NCBI GenBank assembly: GCA_964036665.1
Contig: OZ038531.1
Coordinates: 4,898,168 to 4,962,167 of the forward strand
Source: Gordius sp. MW1
Taxonomy: Eukaryota > Nematomorpha > Gordioida > Gordea > Gordiidae
DNA: 64,000 bases
Direction of reading: 5' to 3'
Below, piece after piece: positions 35,226 through 48,700 of this stretch. Each line of letters starts with the position of its first letter. Positions within the stretch are counted from its first letter, which is position 1. The notes beneath the pieces are model-generated. The model was not told the origin of the DNA. It was given only the letters and a program-made list of their open reading frames with translations, and ran no database searches. The position numbers and the translations under genes are program-made.

Positions 35226-38200
35226 TCATCTAAAACAATTGTTAAGGTTATGGGTTATATTGGCATTTCCGTTGTTACTGGTATTATTAACATTTTCTTC
35301 GAGTTCTTCTCCAACCTTAAAAGGTTTATTGCCAGCTCGTTGTTGAAACAAGTCTTCGTCACTGGGTAAAGTTTCCAGGTATTCTTCCTCGATTTCGCAA
35401 GAATAAGAACGGGCATTACTAGCACAACGTGGAAGGGGTATATTTTTACCACCGTCGGTTTCGCTTTCATCAACTTCCCTCAAGTGCTCAACCGGCAACC
35501 CATCCAAGTCTAAAAGGGATCTCATTAAAATGCGCGACAACCTTCGTCCTGGCTTGGCCTGTTTTCCCGACACATTACCTAAAGATTCCGCCGAGCTCTT
35601 AGTACTCACTCCACCTCGGTTGCTGTCCATTTCTGTTGTATTAACGGGGTTAGTGAGAGATGAGATTGACCTACGACCTGCGGAGTCATCACTGTCGTTA
35701 TCTTTATTTTTACGCCATTCCAACAAATTTATATTATTTAAAGGAGGAGCAATGTCGGAATTGAGGTTAGGTGTAGTTGAAGTTGATTGTGGTGTAATTG
35801 AGAGGTTATCTTTAGAAGGCGTGATGGCTGAGGTTGGGACTTGTTGGGACGGGGAAGATGGGATGGGAATGGAATCAGCTAAATGACTATTGTCAATGGA
35901 GAAAGCCTTGAAAGAAGTCCTGTTAGGTCCTCCTTTAACAAAACGTGACAAAATAAACATTGTTTTCACTTAATAAAATCATAATATAATTTTTTACTTC
36001 TATTAAAAGCAAATTTAATATAGTTATGTAAATAAACATTGTTAATCAGAAATTTAATAAGTTTGAAGGGATTGATAAAAGATTACATCAAATTCGATTT
36101 GATCTAACTAAATGATTAAATTTTTTTTTGATTCATACAAGAGTCCTATATTTCTTCTACAAATAATGAATTTATTAAAAATTAAACAGAATGAAGGGAA
36201 AGGGAATATTAAATAAAAAGGAGGTGAACATCTATGTAAACGCGTAAAAAACTTTGTTCTTCTTTATGGCGAAAGAAGTTTCTAAATTTGAAATAATTAT
36301 TATTTTTGGCATTCCAGTCACCAATTAAGTGATTACTGATTCTAATTTTCTATAGCAAATTCTGTATTTGACAAATATATTGCGTTAATCGTTCTATGGC
36401 AAAAATTATTTTAAATAACACAAAATTTTGATCTTAAAACATCAAAATAGTGCTGAAAAGTGAACCGCATCAAGCTGGTTAATCAGTTTTAAAAAACCTC
36501 CTATCTGTTCCGAAGTCAGGATTAGGCACGGATAACTACCAATAGCATACAACTTAAAAAAATAGTAATCAAATAGATTGAATTCTCTGAATTTTAAATA
36601 CAGACTCATTATTGATAAATTTCAAATATCGGTCATGTGACAATTTTAATGGATTTTAGGATGAATTTCTAAGACTCCGCTATAAAGCTTAAAACTGAAA
36701 TGCAATTGTCGCAATGAAATTAATATACGTTTAATAAGCCCAGTTCCACCATTTCCTTTGACATTATCCCCGCTCCCCATGATGATATTTTTCATGCGTC
36801 GGGTTACTTCGCTTTGCTGACTTTTAGTTTGTTCTTTGAGCTTGCGTTCATTGTGGTGCATTTGTCGCTTAGCGGGTATCACAATTTTTTCCCTCTTGCC
36901 TCGCGCCTTCCATATCAACTTTTGACAGGAATTAGCCGAGGGTGGTATCATTGCGTTGTCGGGTATTCTACGATCTTTGTCCAAAATAACTGGAGGCTCA
37001 AGCCTACCACTAACCGATTTAGTCCTACTACCCAATGGCCGTTGTGGGTCGAGTTTGACCGTGACTTTCATGCCCCATTTTGCCCCTTTCAACACGTAAA
37101 TTTGACGCTTGGTCGCGTTCATACCTAAAATCCAAAGAGTTTCGTAAAATATTTGACAAACAGAACGCAAATACGCTTGAAACAAAAATGATTGAAATTC
37201 ACCGATAACGCGACCTACCTACTAGCCAAATGTAAAATTTTTGATCGCGGGAAACTTTGGTTAATTTAGCCGATTCGTATTTATCCGTAGGGATGTCCCA
37301 TGTGACGCAAGGGTAAAAATTGTCACTCATAGAAACAGTTTCGCTGATTGTTTTGTATGTAGGCCCCTCCACCACAAATAGTTCCGTGCAAAGGCCGTAC
37401 CAAGGGAATCTTTTACCGTCAGAATCGGAAACGGCTCTTTCTAACGAACCGTTCAAACCCGGGATCATCCATTGTGAGCTAGGTTTAAATTTTCATTATG
37501 AAAAGGTAAGATTAATCAAAATTTTATAAAATAAGTGTTAGTGCCATGGGCGTAGCCAGGGAGGGGGCAGGGAAGGCGGCTGTCCCCCCCCCCCTTAAAT
37601 TGCGAAAAAAAATTATTTAATGCAAAAACTTTGAAAAATTAAAAAAAAATTATGTTTTGCCCCCCCCTCTGAATGAACTTTTAAACGTTTTGCCCCCCCC
37701 CCCTCCCCTTAGTCCAAAACCTGGCTACGCCCATGGTTAGTGCAAATATTTGGTGGCTTAAAAAGGTGCTTAATGTTTCTATGGTAATATAATGAAATCG
37801 AAAGGATGTGCTTCTAAAATTTACCATTTAAGTATAGGCTTAAAAATGCACTAAAAATCGATAGTTTAAAATCATAAAAGAATTATAAATAGAAGTTAAT
37901 TTTATTATTCAAGGCCCCACAAAATGACTATCCTTTACACAAGCTAACTTATATAAATTTGTTATGAATTGTTATAAAATATAAAAACAAATTCCATTTT
38001 TATTAATCTGCATACACATTTAAACAATGAATAATAATTAGAATAGTTATTACTATCCAAATTTTCCGTATGTGTTGACAAATTTCAGATCGTAGCATGC
38101 CTGAATCCAACCGAAAATCCAAGTTTCAGCAACATCTAACGGTGGAATTTCTAATATTGCTTTTCCCCTGTTGGTCAAAATATAATATGCACATTAGTTA

Positions 38201-39949
38201 AGCGCTATAATTTTCCATTAAAGTGCTTATATTAGCCAGGATTGGAATAAGAGGGGGGCACTAATGTATACGCTTTTAACCCGAATCTAACCTACGAGTG
38301 ACCCTTGTCCAATAAAAATTAAAATTATAGCCATCATTATATCTATTTTAAAAAAAAATTTAAGTTTAAAGAGGGGCAGCCACCCATCCCTACCACCCCT
38401 GCCAGCATTACAAGGTTTGCTGCAAAATATTTTTCGCTTTGCAAGGAAGATTCAAAGTAGTATATACAAAATGGCATCAGGGTATCTTATTAATTTTGGT
38501 TCATTCCTATAGACAAAAACAATAGAGCCCCAGGTGACAAATAACAACCAAAAATATTTTTATAAATAATATATTTCTTACGGCATCTAATAGAAATACG
38601 GATTATTAACTAAAAAGAATACTAATAAACTCATTCGTTATTTAGGCAATATAAGCACTACAAGAAAACTTATTGGCACATTATGGAAAATCGATATGCA
38701 AAGCAACTAATATGACCTAAAAAGTGTACAATAATTATTCGGGCGTGGCGAATTAGCTAAAAAAACGATAATCCACACACACTACTGGAAATCTGCCATG
38801 ACACAGTAAGTCAGAACCAGCGCCTTAATAATTTGAATCAATATGATCCACTTCTTTTTCAAGCCTTATTAACTTTGAACCATGGTCCAACAGATCTAGA
38901 TAACAAAATTTGAAAGTGTTATGTTACTAAATAAGTATTTTTATATTATCTGAGCTGGTTTCAATATCATCCTAATAATGACCGCTCCTTGCTCAATTAC
39001 AGCCTCTAGGTCAATTATTTACCGTAGGTTCAAACTAAGTTGTAAGATGACAAATGATGTAAAATTATAAAATGACAAAATAAATACGAATTTAAATATT
39101 CAGGCAAGAAACAATTTTTGTCGTCAAATTTAGATTATTATATTCTGTTGTATATAAATTGGTCTAAATTAAGAACAATTGCTAATCTAATCGGCCTTTA
39201 AAACCCATAAATTCTTCATATAATAAAAAAGGCAATAGGAATTAAGAATCATATAGGCGGCAATACCTTGTTTTAAATAAAAATGTTTAAAATATACTAA
39301 ATCAATATTTTGAATCTGAATACCTGAAGTAAGGCGTCTTGAATTTGAAAATGGATCCCGACGTTTCATCTACTTGTATGGGACCGGGGTCGATTCCCAA
39401 ATGAAATTCTTTTATAACTATATCCATACCCGCGCTCTTAATTCGAACCCTGTGTTCTGGCAAACTTCGCATCCTCTTGTTGTTATTAATTGACATCGGA
39501 ACATCGGACACATTAATCGGAGTCAACGGAGGGGTGGGGGGCGAAAGGGAAGGGGCATGTACAGTTTCTACTTGAGGTGGAAGTAAGTTTGGTTTAGGAA
39601 CTTCCCCTTTCACCGGTCTATTCGTTCTCGGGCTATTATTTCGGGAATTTAAGCGATATTTGTGAAGCTCGTCGATAGAGCCGAAAGCATCGGGTTTTAA
39701 CCTAGAATTGCCGGCGGACACTCCAACGGGATTTTGAAGTTGAGATTGTGTGTTGTGGGGAGTTTGAGATACTGGTGCTTGATCGGGGGTAGTAGAAGCA
39801 ATGGCAGCAGTGCCATTGGCATAACTCATACCGTTAGAATTGTTATGATTCGTAGGACCGGAGTTTACCACTGCTGCCTTGATGCCTTGAGCGGCTTTGA
39901 ATGAGCCCTTGAGCTTTTGCCTCTGCTGAGAACTATGAACACTTCCCAT
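35226..39949 (-). CDS. FAM78-like protein, five exons, with long N- and C-terminal extensions
   Basis: Exons 39324-39949, 38054-38167, 37219-37478, 36729-37124 and 35226-35932 join in matching phases (2, 2, 1, 1) into 700 residues. The core (about residues 165-420) follows the FAM78 pattern in order: DETSGSIFKFKTPYFR; then PPLDVAETWIFGWIQAC; then FVNTYGKFGYSQW; then AVSDSDGKRFPWYG; then SDNFYPCVTWDIP and KVSRDQKFYIWLV; then LKGAKWGMKVTVKLDPQ with PLGSR; then IPDNAMIPPSANS and IVIPAK. FAM78 proteins are conserved in animals but have no established function. Vertebrate FAM78 is under 300 residues, so this is more than twice as long. The extensions are Ser/Pro/Asn-rich and probably disordered, with a proline-rich patch (SLSPPTPPLTP). 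The N-terminus MGSVHSS fits an N-myristoylation site, suggesting membrane attachment. The last exon, joined by donor GTATAT to acceptor AAAG, is the least certain part; without it the protein would end at a stop at 36646. Introns contain family A copies at 37545 and 38235. Confidence 0.82.
37545..37735. mobile_element. Family A MITE (subtype 2), perfect 8-bp TSD, in a FAM78-like intron
   Basis: The flanks repeat gttagtgc (37537-37544 and 37736-37743). The ends CATGGGCGTAGCCAGG and CCTGGCTACGCCCATG are an almost perfect inverted pair. It lies 67 bases upstream of exon 3 on the minus strand. Confidence 0.93.
38235..38405. mobile_element. Family A MITE, degenerate copy
   Basis: AGCCAGGATTGGAATAAGAGG then AAGAGGGGCAGCCACCC and CCCTGCCAGC match the family interior, but both tips are lost and no TSD is seen. 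It sits in intron 1 of the FAM78-like gene, 68 bases upstream of exon 2. Confidence 0.6.
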
Positions 39950-40895
39950 ATAGATCGATCGTTGTGTAGAATGGGTTATTAACTAAACGGCGCGGCGAAG
40001 CATTTCATTATTTAGCCCTTTATAGCGCAGTGAGAGTCGCTTTTGGGTATATACGCCTATGGATGCACGCGAAAAAAAATTATAAATGAAAATCAATAGC
40101 TCAGGGAAGATTGAGGGTAATATTCTGCATTTATGTATTGATAATGTAAACCAAAAAAACGGGGGCTGAGGGTGGTAAGCGAATCAATTTGTAAGAAAAT
40201 ATACCATATGCCGATGTTATGCATATGATATATCATGGGGGTAGTACAGCAGCACTTCACATACTCTATTATTGGTTTTATTAGAGCAGTCTATGATAAA
40301 ATAGTTGGCTTGATCTTAAGCTAACCCCAATTACCAAACCTAACACCAAGAGAGAGAGGAAAGGAAAAGAGGGGAATTTATCCTAGAAAAACATGTGTTA
40401 ATTCTATTTCCATAACCCCAAATCCTTAAATCTTATCAGGAAGAAAAGCTTATCCTATCCACCAACCATTACTGAAACGCGTTTTTTTAAGGGTTTTTCT
40501 CGAGTATGGCCATGATGGCTTAAAGTTTAAGCCAACCAAATTTCCTATTAAATAAGTTTCAGGAAACCACAACATCAACCCAACTCAATGCTTACTCTTC
40601 GCAATTTTTAATTGAAATTTGGCATGGGGATAGTTTAAGTCTGGTTCGAAGCATTCAAAATTAAATTCGAATCGAGTAGAGTTCCAAGTGATATGTTATA
40701 ATATTAATCGGGTAGATTCGGGTTTGGATAATTTTCAATAAATTTTGGGTCGGATTTAGGTTGAAAAAAGACTATGCAGAATTCTGGACTGGATGAAATA
40801 AAAGAGGTAAAAATTTATTCTAATCGTAAAACCTAAAACAAATATGAATAGTCGAAGATGGTAGTGTTCCAGGCAATTTAATTTATTATAATGAA
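39950..40895. other. Upstream flank of the FAM78-like gene
   Basis: It contains a short fragment of a family C end near 40275-40300 (TTTTATTAGAGCAGTCTATG) and a GAGAGAGGAAAGG patch near 40350. No coding signal is apparent. Confidence 0.4.
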
Positions 40896-40903
40896 GTAAA
40901 TTT

Positions 40904-41676
40904 CAGGGGTTTGTCCCGAACCCCTGAACCCGAACCGGGTAAAACCCGATGTTTTACAGAACCCGAACCCAAACCCGAACCCATTTTTAAAAATACCCTT
41001 AAAACCCGAACCCGATAAATACAAAAAGGGGTCGGGTTCGGGTTTTTAATTCAAAAATATATTGTGAATGGAATTGAATATCTCAGTTTTCTCTATCATG
41101 AGAATGTAAAAAAACGAAGAAAACCATATGATTTTAATTTCAATATTTTTATGTTTTCGGCTTTTTTCATTCATTAATCAATACTAATTATCTCAAGAAT
41201 TATTTGTAATTATTATATATATAATTGATATATATTAGACTATAATTTATATAATAATTGTAAAATACTTTAAATATATGTACTTTAACATTTAATACAA
41301 AGAAATATCAGATGTTTTATTATAATTTTAAATTTGTTTCTCACTTGTTTGTAAAATTTACTGAGGTCTAATTATTACACAATGTTTAAATAAGAATAGG
41401 ACATATATTTTATTATTCTCTTTTAGAGTCTAAAAATGGTGAAGGAAAATAACCCCATTAAACAATTGGTATGTGAATTTAATTAGGTGCTATTTAAAAA
41501 TTAAGTTAACTATTCAATAATTTTTTGAAGGTAAAAATGTATTATTAGTTAATAAATTTTTTAGGACCCGAACCTGTACCCGAACCGGGTTTCAAAATTT
41601 TGCCAAACCCGAACCCGATTTCAAAATTTATGCCAAACCCAAACCCGATTTTATTTTGGGCGGGTTCAAACCCCTG
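40904..41676. mobile_element. CCCGAA-rich hAT-like element, perfect 8-bp TSD
   Basis: The flanks repeat gtaaattt (40896-40903 and 41677-41684). The tips are CAGGGGTTTG and CAAACCCCTG. Both subterminal zones carry many AACCCGAACCCG units (or the complement), while the central 500 bp is AT-rich and non-coding. Confidence 0.9.
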
Positions 41677-41684
41677 GTAAATTT

Positions 41685-42243
41685 TGCACAAATAGGCAAA
41701 AAACGGGCACTATTTTAAATTTGTATAAAGCAGATATCCGATGTTTGAATCTGAAGATTTTTAAATTCGATAAAATAATAATAGAAAAATAGATGGCATT
41801 TTTAGATGGCATTTTTAATTAGGATACGTGAAATTAATTTTAGTGTTCGGTCAAATTACAAATGCAAGCAAAGCAATTAAAGATTAGGTAGATATTTCAT
41901 ATTCAAAAAAAAATAGTCAACTAAATTCAGCAAGAATGCAAATTTAATCCCATGCTTCTTGTATTAATGAAGCTTTTATATTCATTCATAAGCCTGGCTA
42001 AATGGCAGGGAGGAGGGCAGATCTTTAATTTACCCCACCCGCCTCCCCAATCCATCAAATCCTAGCATCGACATAATACAACATTTCTAGGTCAGCCTTC
42101 ATTTTTAGATATAATCAGTCTTAACCTAAATTGACCCACACATAAATCGATGAGCTTAGCAAAAGAAATAGGGCAGCAGCTGTGTTTTATAAACGTGGTT
42201 GTTAAATTCGTGAAAAGGGCAAATATTGATTCATAGGTCTCAG
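41685..42243. other. Spacer between two CCCG-rich elements
   Basis: A possible half of an old family A copy lies near 41990-42060 (AGCCTGGCTAAATGGCAGGG). Nothing else was recognised. Confidence 0.35.
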
Positions 42244-42251
42244 GTTTAAAC

Positions 42252-42693
42252 CAGAGAACAGAAAATCCCAACCCGGCCCAGAGCCCGAACCTGCCAGCCT
42301 AACCCACGGGTCGGGCAGGACAACTGTTGATTTTCGAGCAGGTCCCGGCGGGTTCCACATCAAGCTTCGGGCAATTCAGGCTGAATGACATTTTAGATAA
42401 CACAATTATTTGTTTTAATGCATTATGTGTCACTTTTTTATTTGATCATACTTGTTAATCCTGGTTCATATCCAAAAAGATCGGAAAACGAAATAAATTT
42501 TTTACAAAACGATATTATATGTAAAAAAATTTAAAAAACATCATTTCGGGCAGGGCAGTTGGGGCAGCTCTAATAATTCGGGCATGGTCGGGCCGGCACT
42601 TAGAAGAGTTCGGGCGGGCCTGGGCGGGCAGCTTTGTTAAAAATCGGATTGGGAAGGGTTCGGGCACAAAATTTTTAACAAATCTGACTTCTG
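42252..42693. mobile_element. CCCG-rich hAT-like element, 7 of 8 TSD bases match
   Basis: The flanks are gtttaaac (42244-42251) and gtataaac (42694-42701). The tips are CAGAGAACAGA and the complement of CAGAAGTCAGA. Subterminal zones carry AGCCCGAACC, GGGTCGGGC and GCGGGCCTGGGCGGG units, resembling the elements at 9749 and 40904 in layout but not in tips. Confidence 0.75.
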
Positions 42694-42701
42694 GTATAAA
42701 C

Positions 42702-44827
42702 GCTTTAATGACTGACTATTAGATTTTAAAACAGCATACATAAAAATAAAACCATTATTAAAACATACCCAAGAAATTAGTTCCAATTATGATTTGATTT
42801 TATATAAAAATCGTATTTTATTTAACTATACGAGATGCGATGATAAATACGATAACGGGTGAATTTTATCGAGTAAGGAGTCAAGCAAAAATCAAATAAA
42901 TACTTAATGTAATTACGTTAAGTCGTCATTTTAAACAAAAAATAGTTTTCTTACCAATTCGATGTGTGTATACTCCTACTACATTGATTCACAAATAAGA
43001 ATAATTCGACCAATTTCGATTTCTTAAAAAAAGTTTCCCCCGATCATTTAACAGGATGAAGGCTAATCAATTAATTGATCTAATTGATCACATACGTTAC
43101 AATACGTTTGTAAGTTAAGTGAAAAAGGCTATTAAACTCCAAGGGCAGGACACATATGTAATTAAAGAGAAGCAACAAACAGATGATAAACGATAAATGT
43201 TAACTGTTCAAGCCAGCGAGAGGTATAAATAGCAAGGCAAGTTCAAAAATATAGATATTGCCTTCAGGAATCAAGGCCTGGGGGGTAGAACTAAAAAGTG
43301 ATTGGAATGGGCTGGAAAGGAAGGGCAGGGTTAAATTTTTTCAAGTGGTTAGTTATTTCAAAATTAAAATTTTCAATGTAACGCATAAGTTTCGGTTCGC
43401 AAAGTTTAAGTGTAATCGGGGTTACCGCTATTGACATTAAAATGCGAAATTCACTTTTTTTTTAACTAACGCGACTCGGGAGGGGGGATATATCACCTTG
43501 AAAAAAAAATTATTTAAACGCGCGCAAACTGTGCAAAAAAGAGCGCTAGGCTTGTGCGTCGCGATTTGCGACCGCGGGAGGGATTTTAAGGTAGGGAGGG
43601 GGGGGGGAAGAATTTGTCGTTTCGGAGATTGGAAAAATTTTGAGACGCGTTTCTGTTAATAATGGTGGTTTACATGTAGAACTGCAACCGAAACACAAAT
43701 TAGTTAGCTTAGGGAACAGCTCTCGTCCTAGCTTGATTGCTATATCGATCGCGCTGTGCAACGTGCGTGCCTCTTATTGACTAAATGTTTTTTTAAAGAT
43801 TTGTGCAGCAGAGATTTAAATCGAGTTGCGGTGCGAAGTATACCCCCCCCCCCCCCAACCCTTGCCCATGCATGTATAATATCCCTTATTAACATAAAAC
43901 TCCTAGGAAAGAAGTGGAGGAAAGGTAATTACTGATTAAAAAGAGTTTAGCGATTACTAGCAAAAAATTAATGTTCTTTTCTAATCCCCTCCTTTTCAAG
44001 GCAATTTGTTTAGCGCGCACGTGTTAATTAACTTTTTGAGGAGTTGTCAACTAGTGCAGCAAATTACAAAGGGAACTCGGCGGGGCCCTTAATAAGGGTG
44101 CTCTTGAAAAGTTAAGATTGAAAAATCAAGATTCAAAAGCAACTTTGGAAGCGTCTTAATAGCCATCTTCAGAGAGAGTTCCAAGGGAGATGATACTAAA
44201 AAAATCAATTTTATATATCGAAAGCAAACGTTAAAGGTTTTTCATAAACATCGATGCTTTTGTGTTAATGAAAGGCCTTCGAATAAAAGTTGATATGTTA
44301 ACCATGAACCAATCGCTTGGCCAAAAAAGCCATTTTGATTGCGTCATTTGGTAAGAAGAGTGAGTACCCGGGCCTATTTTGATATTGACGTCAATGGGAA
44401 AGGCCAAGGGACGACGCAAAATGATTTTATGTAATTCGATATCCCTCTTCCCCATTTAATAAAATTTAACGAAAGGTTTGCAATTGATTTATCGCTAACC
44501 AATTTCAATAGTTATAAATTTATTTATAAACGGGGCCACACTTGAGTTCAGCTCCCTTAGATTTTGAGAGTATGACAATAAATACAACGTATTGTTTCGC
44601 TTGGATCAAATAACAGTGCTGAAATTGCTGATACAAGATACTCAAAACCCTATCTATCTCCTGTCCTGTCAATAAAACGTTCCGTTTTGGGGTTCTGAAT
44701 GCTGACAATGTAATTTTTTGATTGGTGACAGCCCAAGATATAAGATTGCTTCTTCTTTTTTTTCTTTTTTTTTTTTTGGGGGGGGGGGGGGGGGTTCATC
44801 TGAGGCTAATCGTTTGATTTTATAACG
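42702..44827. other. Spacer with a CpG-rich island
   Basis: The 43435-43800 stretch is rich in CG dinucleotides (CGCGCGCAAAC, GCGTCGCGATTTGCGACCG, GATCGATCGCGC complement) against an AT-rich background, and a 71-codon minus-strand frame (43546-43761) crosses it. It may be a promoter or first exon of an unrecognised gene. Two other minus-strand frames (44231-44455 and 44520-44708) have protein-like composition but no recognised family. Confidence 0.35.
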
Positions 44828-44835
44828 GTAAGTTG

Positions 44836-44990
44836 CATGGGCGTAGCCAGGTTTTAGATTAGGGGGGGGGGCAAAACGTTTGAAAGTTGAATTAGAGGGG
44901 GGCAAAACTTAAATTTTTTAAAGTTTTTGCATTGAAACTTTTTCCCCCGTAATTTAGGGGCCCCTGCCCCCCTTCCTAGCTACGCCCATA
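44836..44990. mobile_element. Family A MITE (subtype 2), 7 of 8 TSD bases match
   Basis: The flanks are gtaagttg (44828-44835) and ataagttg (44991-44998). The ends are CATGGGCGTAGCCAGG and TAGCTACGCCCATA. A long CT-then-G run lies just upstream (44750-44795). Confidence 0.85.
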
Positions 44991-44998
44991 ATAAGTTG

Positions 44999-45568
44999 CG
45001 AAATATATGAGCCCAGTCATGGCTTCCCTTGCCAATTGTAGGTTAGAATTAAGGATTAAGAGCTATAACTATGTTTAAATGATAAATATAAAAAATTACA
45101 AAATACAAAGCGGTTTATTTAGTAAATTGATTTATAAATTTTTACGGATTAGTGACCATAATGTTCCTGATAAGGACTAAAATGCGAAGCAACACATTTT
45201 TTCGGTCATCGGTTTACTATATTTTTGGTTGACATAGGACAGTGACGATGTTATAATTGTATTAACATTCTGGTCAAATTATCATTCATTACATAATTGG
45301 ATTTTAGCACGAGAGGAATTATCGTCGAGCAAAAATGAGTTTTATAGGAAAAATTGTCATCAAGGATAAATAGTGTCCTTTGATAGGGTGAATATTATAA
45401 ATAATTTACGAGTTAAATGATGGTTGTAGAAAGGGAGGGTTTATAGTAATTACTTTATATAATTTCCTAATCGGATTATAGTTTCAACTTGTAGTGGCGC
45501 GGTGGATTAATTTAGATTGAATTATCAACGTGCCATGCATTTTGACGATGTTAAGTTAATTTTTTTTG
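44999..45568. other. AT-rich spacer
   Basis: No feature recognised. Confidence 0.4.
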
Positions 45569-45576
45569 AATAGACT

Positions 45577-45719
45577 CATGGGCGCAACCAGGGGGGGGGG
45601 GCAGGAAAAAAATTTTCTTTGCAAAAACTTAGAAAAATTAAAAAATTCTAAGTTTTGCCCCCCTCTGAACTTTTAAACGGTTTGCCCCCCACCTAATCCA
45701 AAACCTCGCTACGCCCATG
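45577..45719. mobile_element. Family A MITE (subtype 2), perfect 8-bp TSD
   Basis: The flanks repeat aatagact (45569-45576 and 45720-45727). The ends are CATGGGCGCAACCAGG and CTCGCTACGCCCATG. Confidence 0.92.
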
Positions 45720-45727
45720 AATAGACT

Positions 45728-48700
45728 AGTTTTTAAACATACTTTTGGAAATTTATGATTGCCATCAAAATTTATAAATTCCCAAATATGAATTCTTCTT
45801 CATACAAATTGTTATTATTGATAAAAATTTCCCTTAAAATTATGAAGGCTACGTTTTAATGTTATTATTTAAAGCTAAATTATGTTTGAAAGTAAATTTT
45901 GTAGCCGATATGGGCATGGGACATCGAAATAAATGTTACAACTGGTTAAGCTTAGCTCAATCCTATCAAATTTTTTGACATTCGGAAATGAGTAGAAAAA
46001 ATCCATTTGCAAACCTTTAAAAATATCATAAATCACATATATAAACAAAATTGATATTCCTTAATTAATTTTTTTACATTTACACAATATACAGATTTGG
46101 CTAAGGGTATAATGATAGGTAAGTTTAATTAAAATTAATGCAGGATGCATTAAAAAATATATATTATAAATAATTAATTTACACATCTCATCTCCTAATA
46201 ACGCAGCTCTCTTTTTATTTTACACATCACTTCTCCCGTGCCATTATATAATAATGATGCAAGCTTAGCTAAGCCAAAATATATTCCATAAATGAATGAA
46301 ATCAAGCTTATCATTTTAATGTGTGTGTTATTTATAAAGGAAAAAAGAAAATTTCTATTAAATTTTTGGGAACTTTTTATTTTTATAATTTTTATTTAGA
46401 ACTTGTTTTATGTGCTGATCCTTTTCGGATTTCTATTTATTTTGCAACAAAGAGACAAGCGAAAATAAGATAGGAGAAACCTTTTTCGTTTTTAACACTG
46501 ACACTAGAACACCATGTGCCGCAATTTATCAAATTGCGCTGTTAAAACTAAAAGCATTTTCTATCTACAAACCTAAATAAAAAAAACGGAGATATGATAT
46601 TAGTTTTTCCCCTGACCTCTCAAACTAAAAACAAACAAAAATGGGTTAAGTAAGATTTGGATAACAAAAAAAGACCCCGTGCCTTAATATTAGTTTAGCG
46701 AAATGTTTAGACCATAACAGAAGTGAGTTTATTCAACAATTAGGACCCAATATTTTTAATTGATATTAATTGATTAAAATTTTGCAATCTAGGTGTGTGT
46801 GTGGGGGGGGGGGGGGTGATAAATAAAAGGAGGGGCATATAATTGGTTTTGCGGATGTCGTTACGTTACGTTTATAATATCAAAACCAAATTTTAAATTG
46901 TAATACTAAATTATATCACACATACAGTTTTTGACTCGTATGATTCTATTAAAAAAAGTTTAAACAGCCTCTTCATTATTTTGGCCATAACAGAATCACG
47001 TATTGTAGTTGTTTACTTTTAAAAATATAAAAAATATCCCAGGACTACTCTATTAATCGTAGATGGTAATTAACATTTAATCGACTTAGGAGATTATTTA
47101 GGTTAAGATCGACCTTGATGGTGCAAATAAAATGTTTAAATTTAACACATCGCTCTTTCCTAATCTTATGTAATTTGTCGTAATTAATAGCCAGAGTAAA
47201 ATCATTTGACCAATTTTAATTTGAGAAAACAGGTTTTTAATAGAAATGAGGAAATCAAACTTGTACGTTTTATAAGGATGTGCAAGGAAATTTGGAAAAT
47301 TATCATATTAAAATTAATATTCAACAAACATTATATATATACCAATTATAACATTTTCAATGTTTAAGCCAAATACTTTTGCATGGGATGAGATAAAAAA
47401 AAATGATCAAAAAGTGCCTATTCAAAGACGAGATCAATAAAAAATAACAGCAATGCCAGGCTAGAACCATATTTCGAGCCATTTGCCAAAGGCTCTAACT
47501 TTTAATTAAAACATCAGGATCAGGATATTAAAATATAAGACCGAGAGTTTGTTGGGGTGTTGTGTTTTTTATAAAGTAAGTGGCAGAGGCTCCTGTTTGA
47601 CCTTTTATTTATTGATTTTTTTTGGAAAATAAATGGAGTATAACCATTGAACTAAGATGGACGATGGCAAATTTAATGTTATTATTTATGTTTTATATAT
47701 CAATGCGCCCCCCTTTTTAGACTATATGACATGCAATTAATCTACTATATTATACCTTTTTATTTATAATAAATTATGTACAACGCATTGGGCGATTTCA
47801 TTTTGTTAATTTAAAATAAAAATGCTTGATAACATTCGCATTGCATTTCGGTTGATAAAGAATCGAAACTTATTGACAAATTGTCTTTGTAATACAAGTT
47901 ATTTATTTTAAGATAGTATTGTTACTAAATTAACTTTTATATTGGCAAATTGATTAAGGTTACAGATAAAACCATTTAATATACTAAATATTGTATTTTA
48001 TAATTTAACTTGTTTGTTTGTTTGTTAATAAATGGAATATTTAATATTTTATGTTATCAAGTTATAAATTTTTAATATATTCAAATTTTTTAACAGTTTC
48101 TTACGAAAACAAAAAACCCAATTTCGCTAAATTTTGACGTTTTATTTTTAGCCTTAAATATTATCGTTTATGAGATTATTATTTTACGGGACCTTATATA
48201 TAAATCAGTTTCGGCTTTATCGATTGCTCAATGGAGCGGACATAATTTTTAATCGAAATCGTAATGAGTTAGAAAAGAAAATCGATTTGATTTGACCACT
48301 TTATTATGACATTAAAAGTCTCAAAAATATTATAATGTTACACAGGTATGTAACCTTGATATAAAATCAAACAGATTATAGGTGGAAAGATATGAAGTTT
48401 TTTAAAAAATTTTAGTTAAAAATTTTATCAAAATTGAAAAATATATCTAGGAAATGTAATTAGCCAATATAAATGGATCAAAAAAACATTAAACTAATTC
48501 TAAATACATAGGTTTAAACAAAATCTACCTTTCAATTAATATTATCCTCGTTTAAAAAAGGTTATTGAGATCTCAATATTCACTATGATTGGATAGTTCT
48601 ACCCATTAAATATTAATTATTCGGACTCAATCCGCCTAAAATATGCTATTTTAGGCTGACTTAGAAATTATTCCATAGTAAGAAAAACATTTTAAAAATA

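Noticed and set aside
35530..35886. Plus-strand 118-codon frame
   Set aside because: Antisense shadow of the last exon of the FAM78-like gene.
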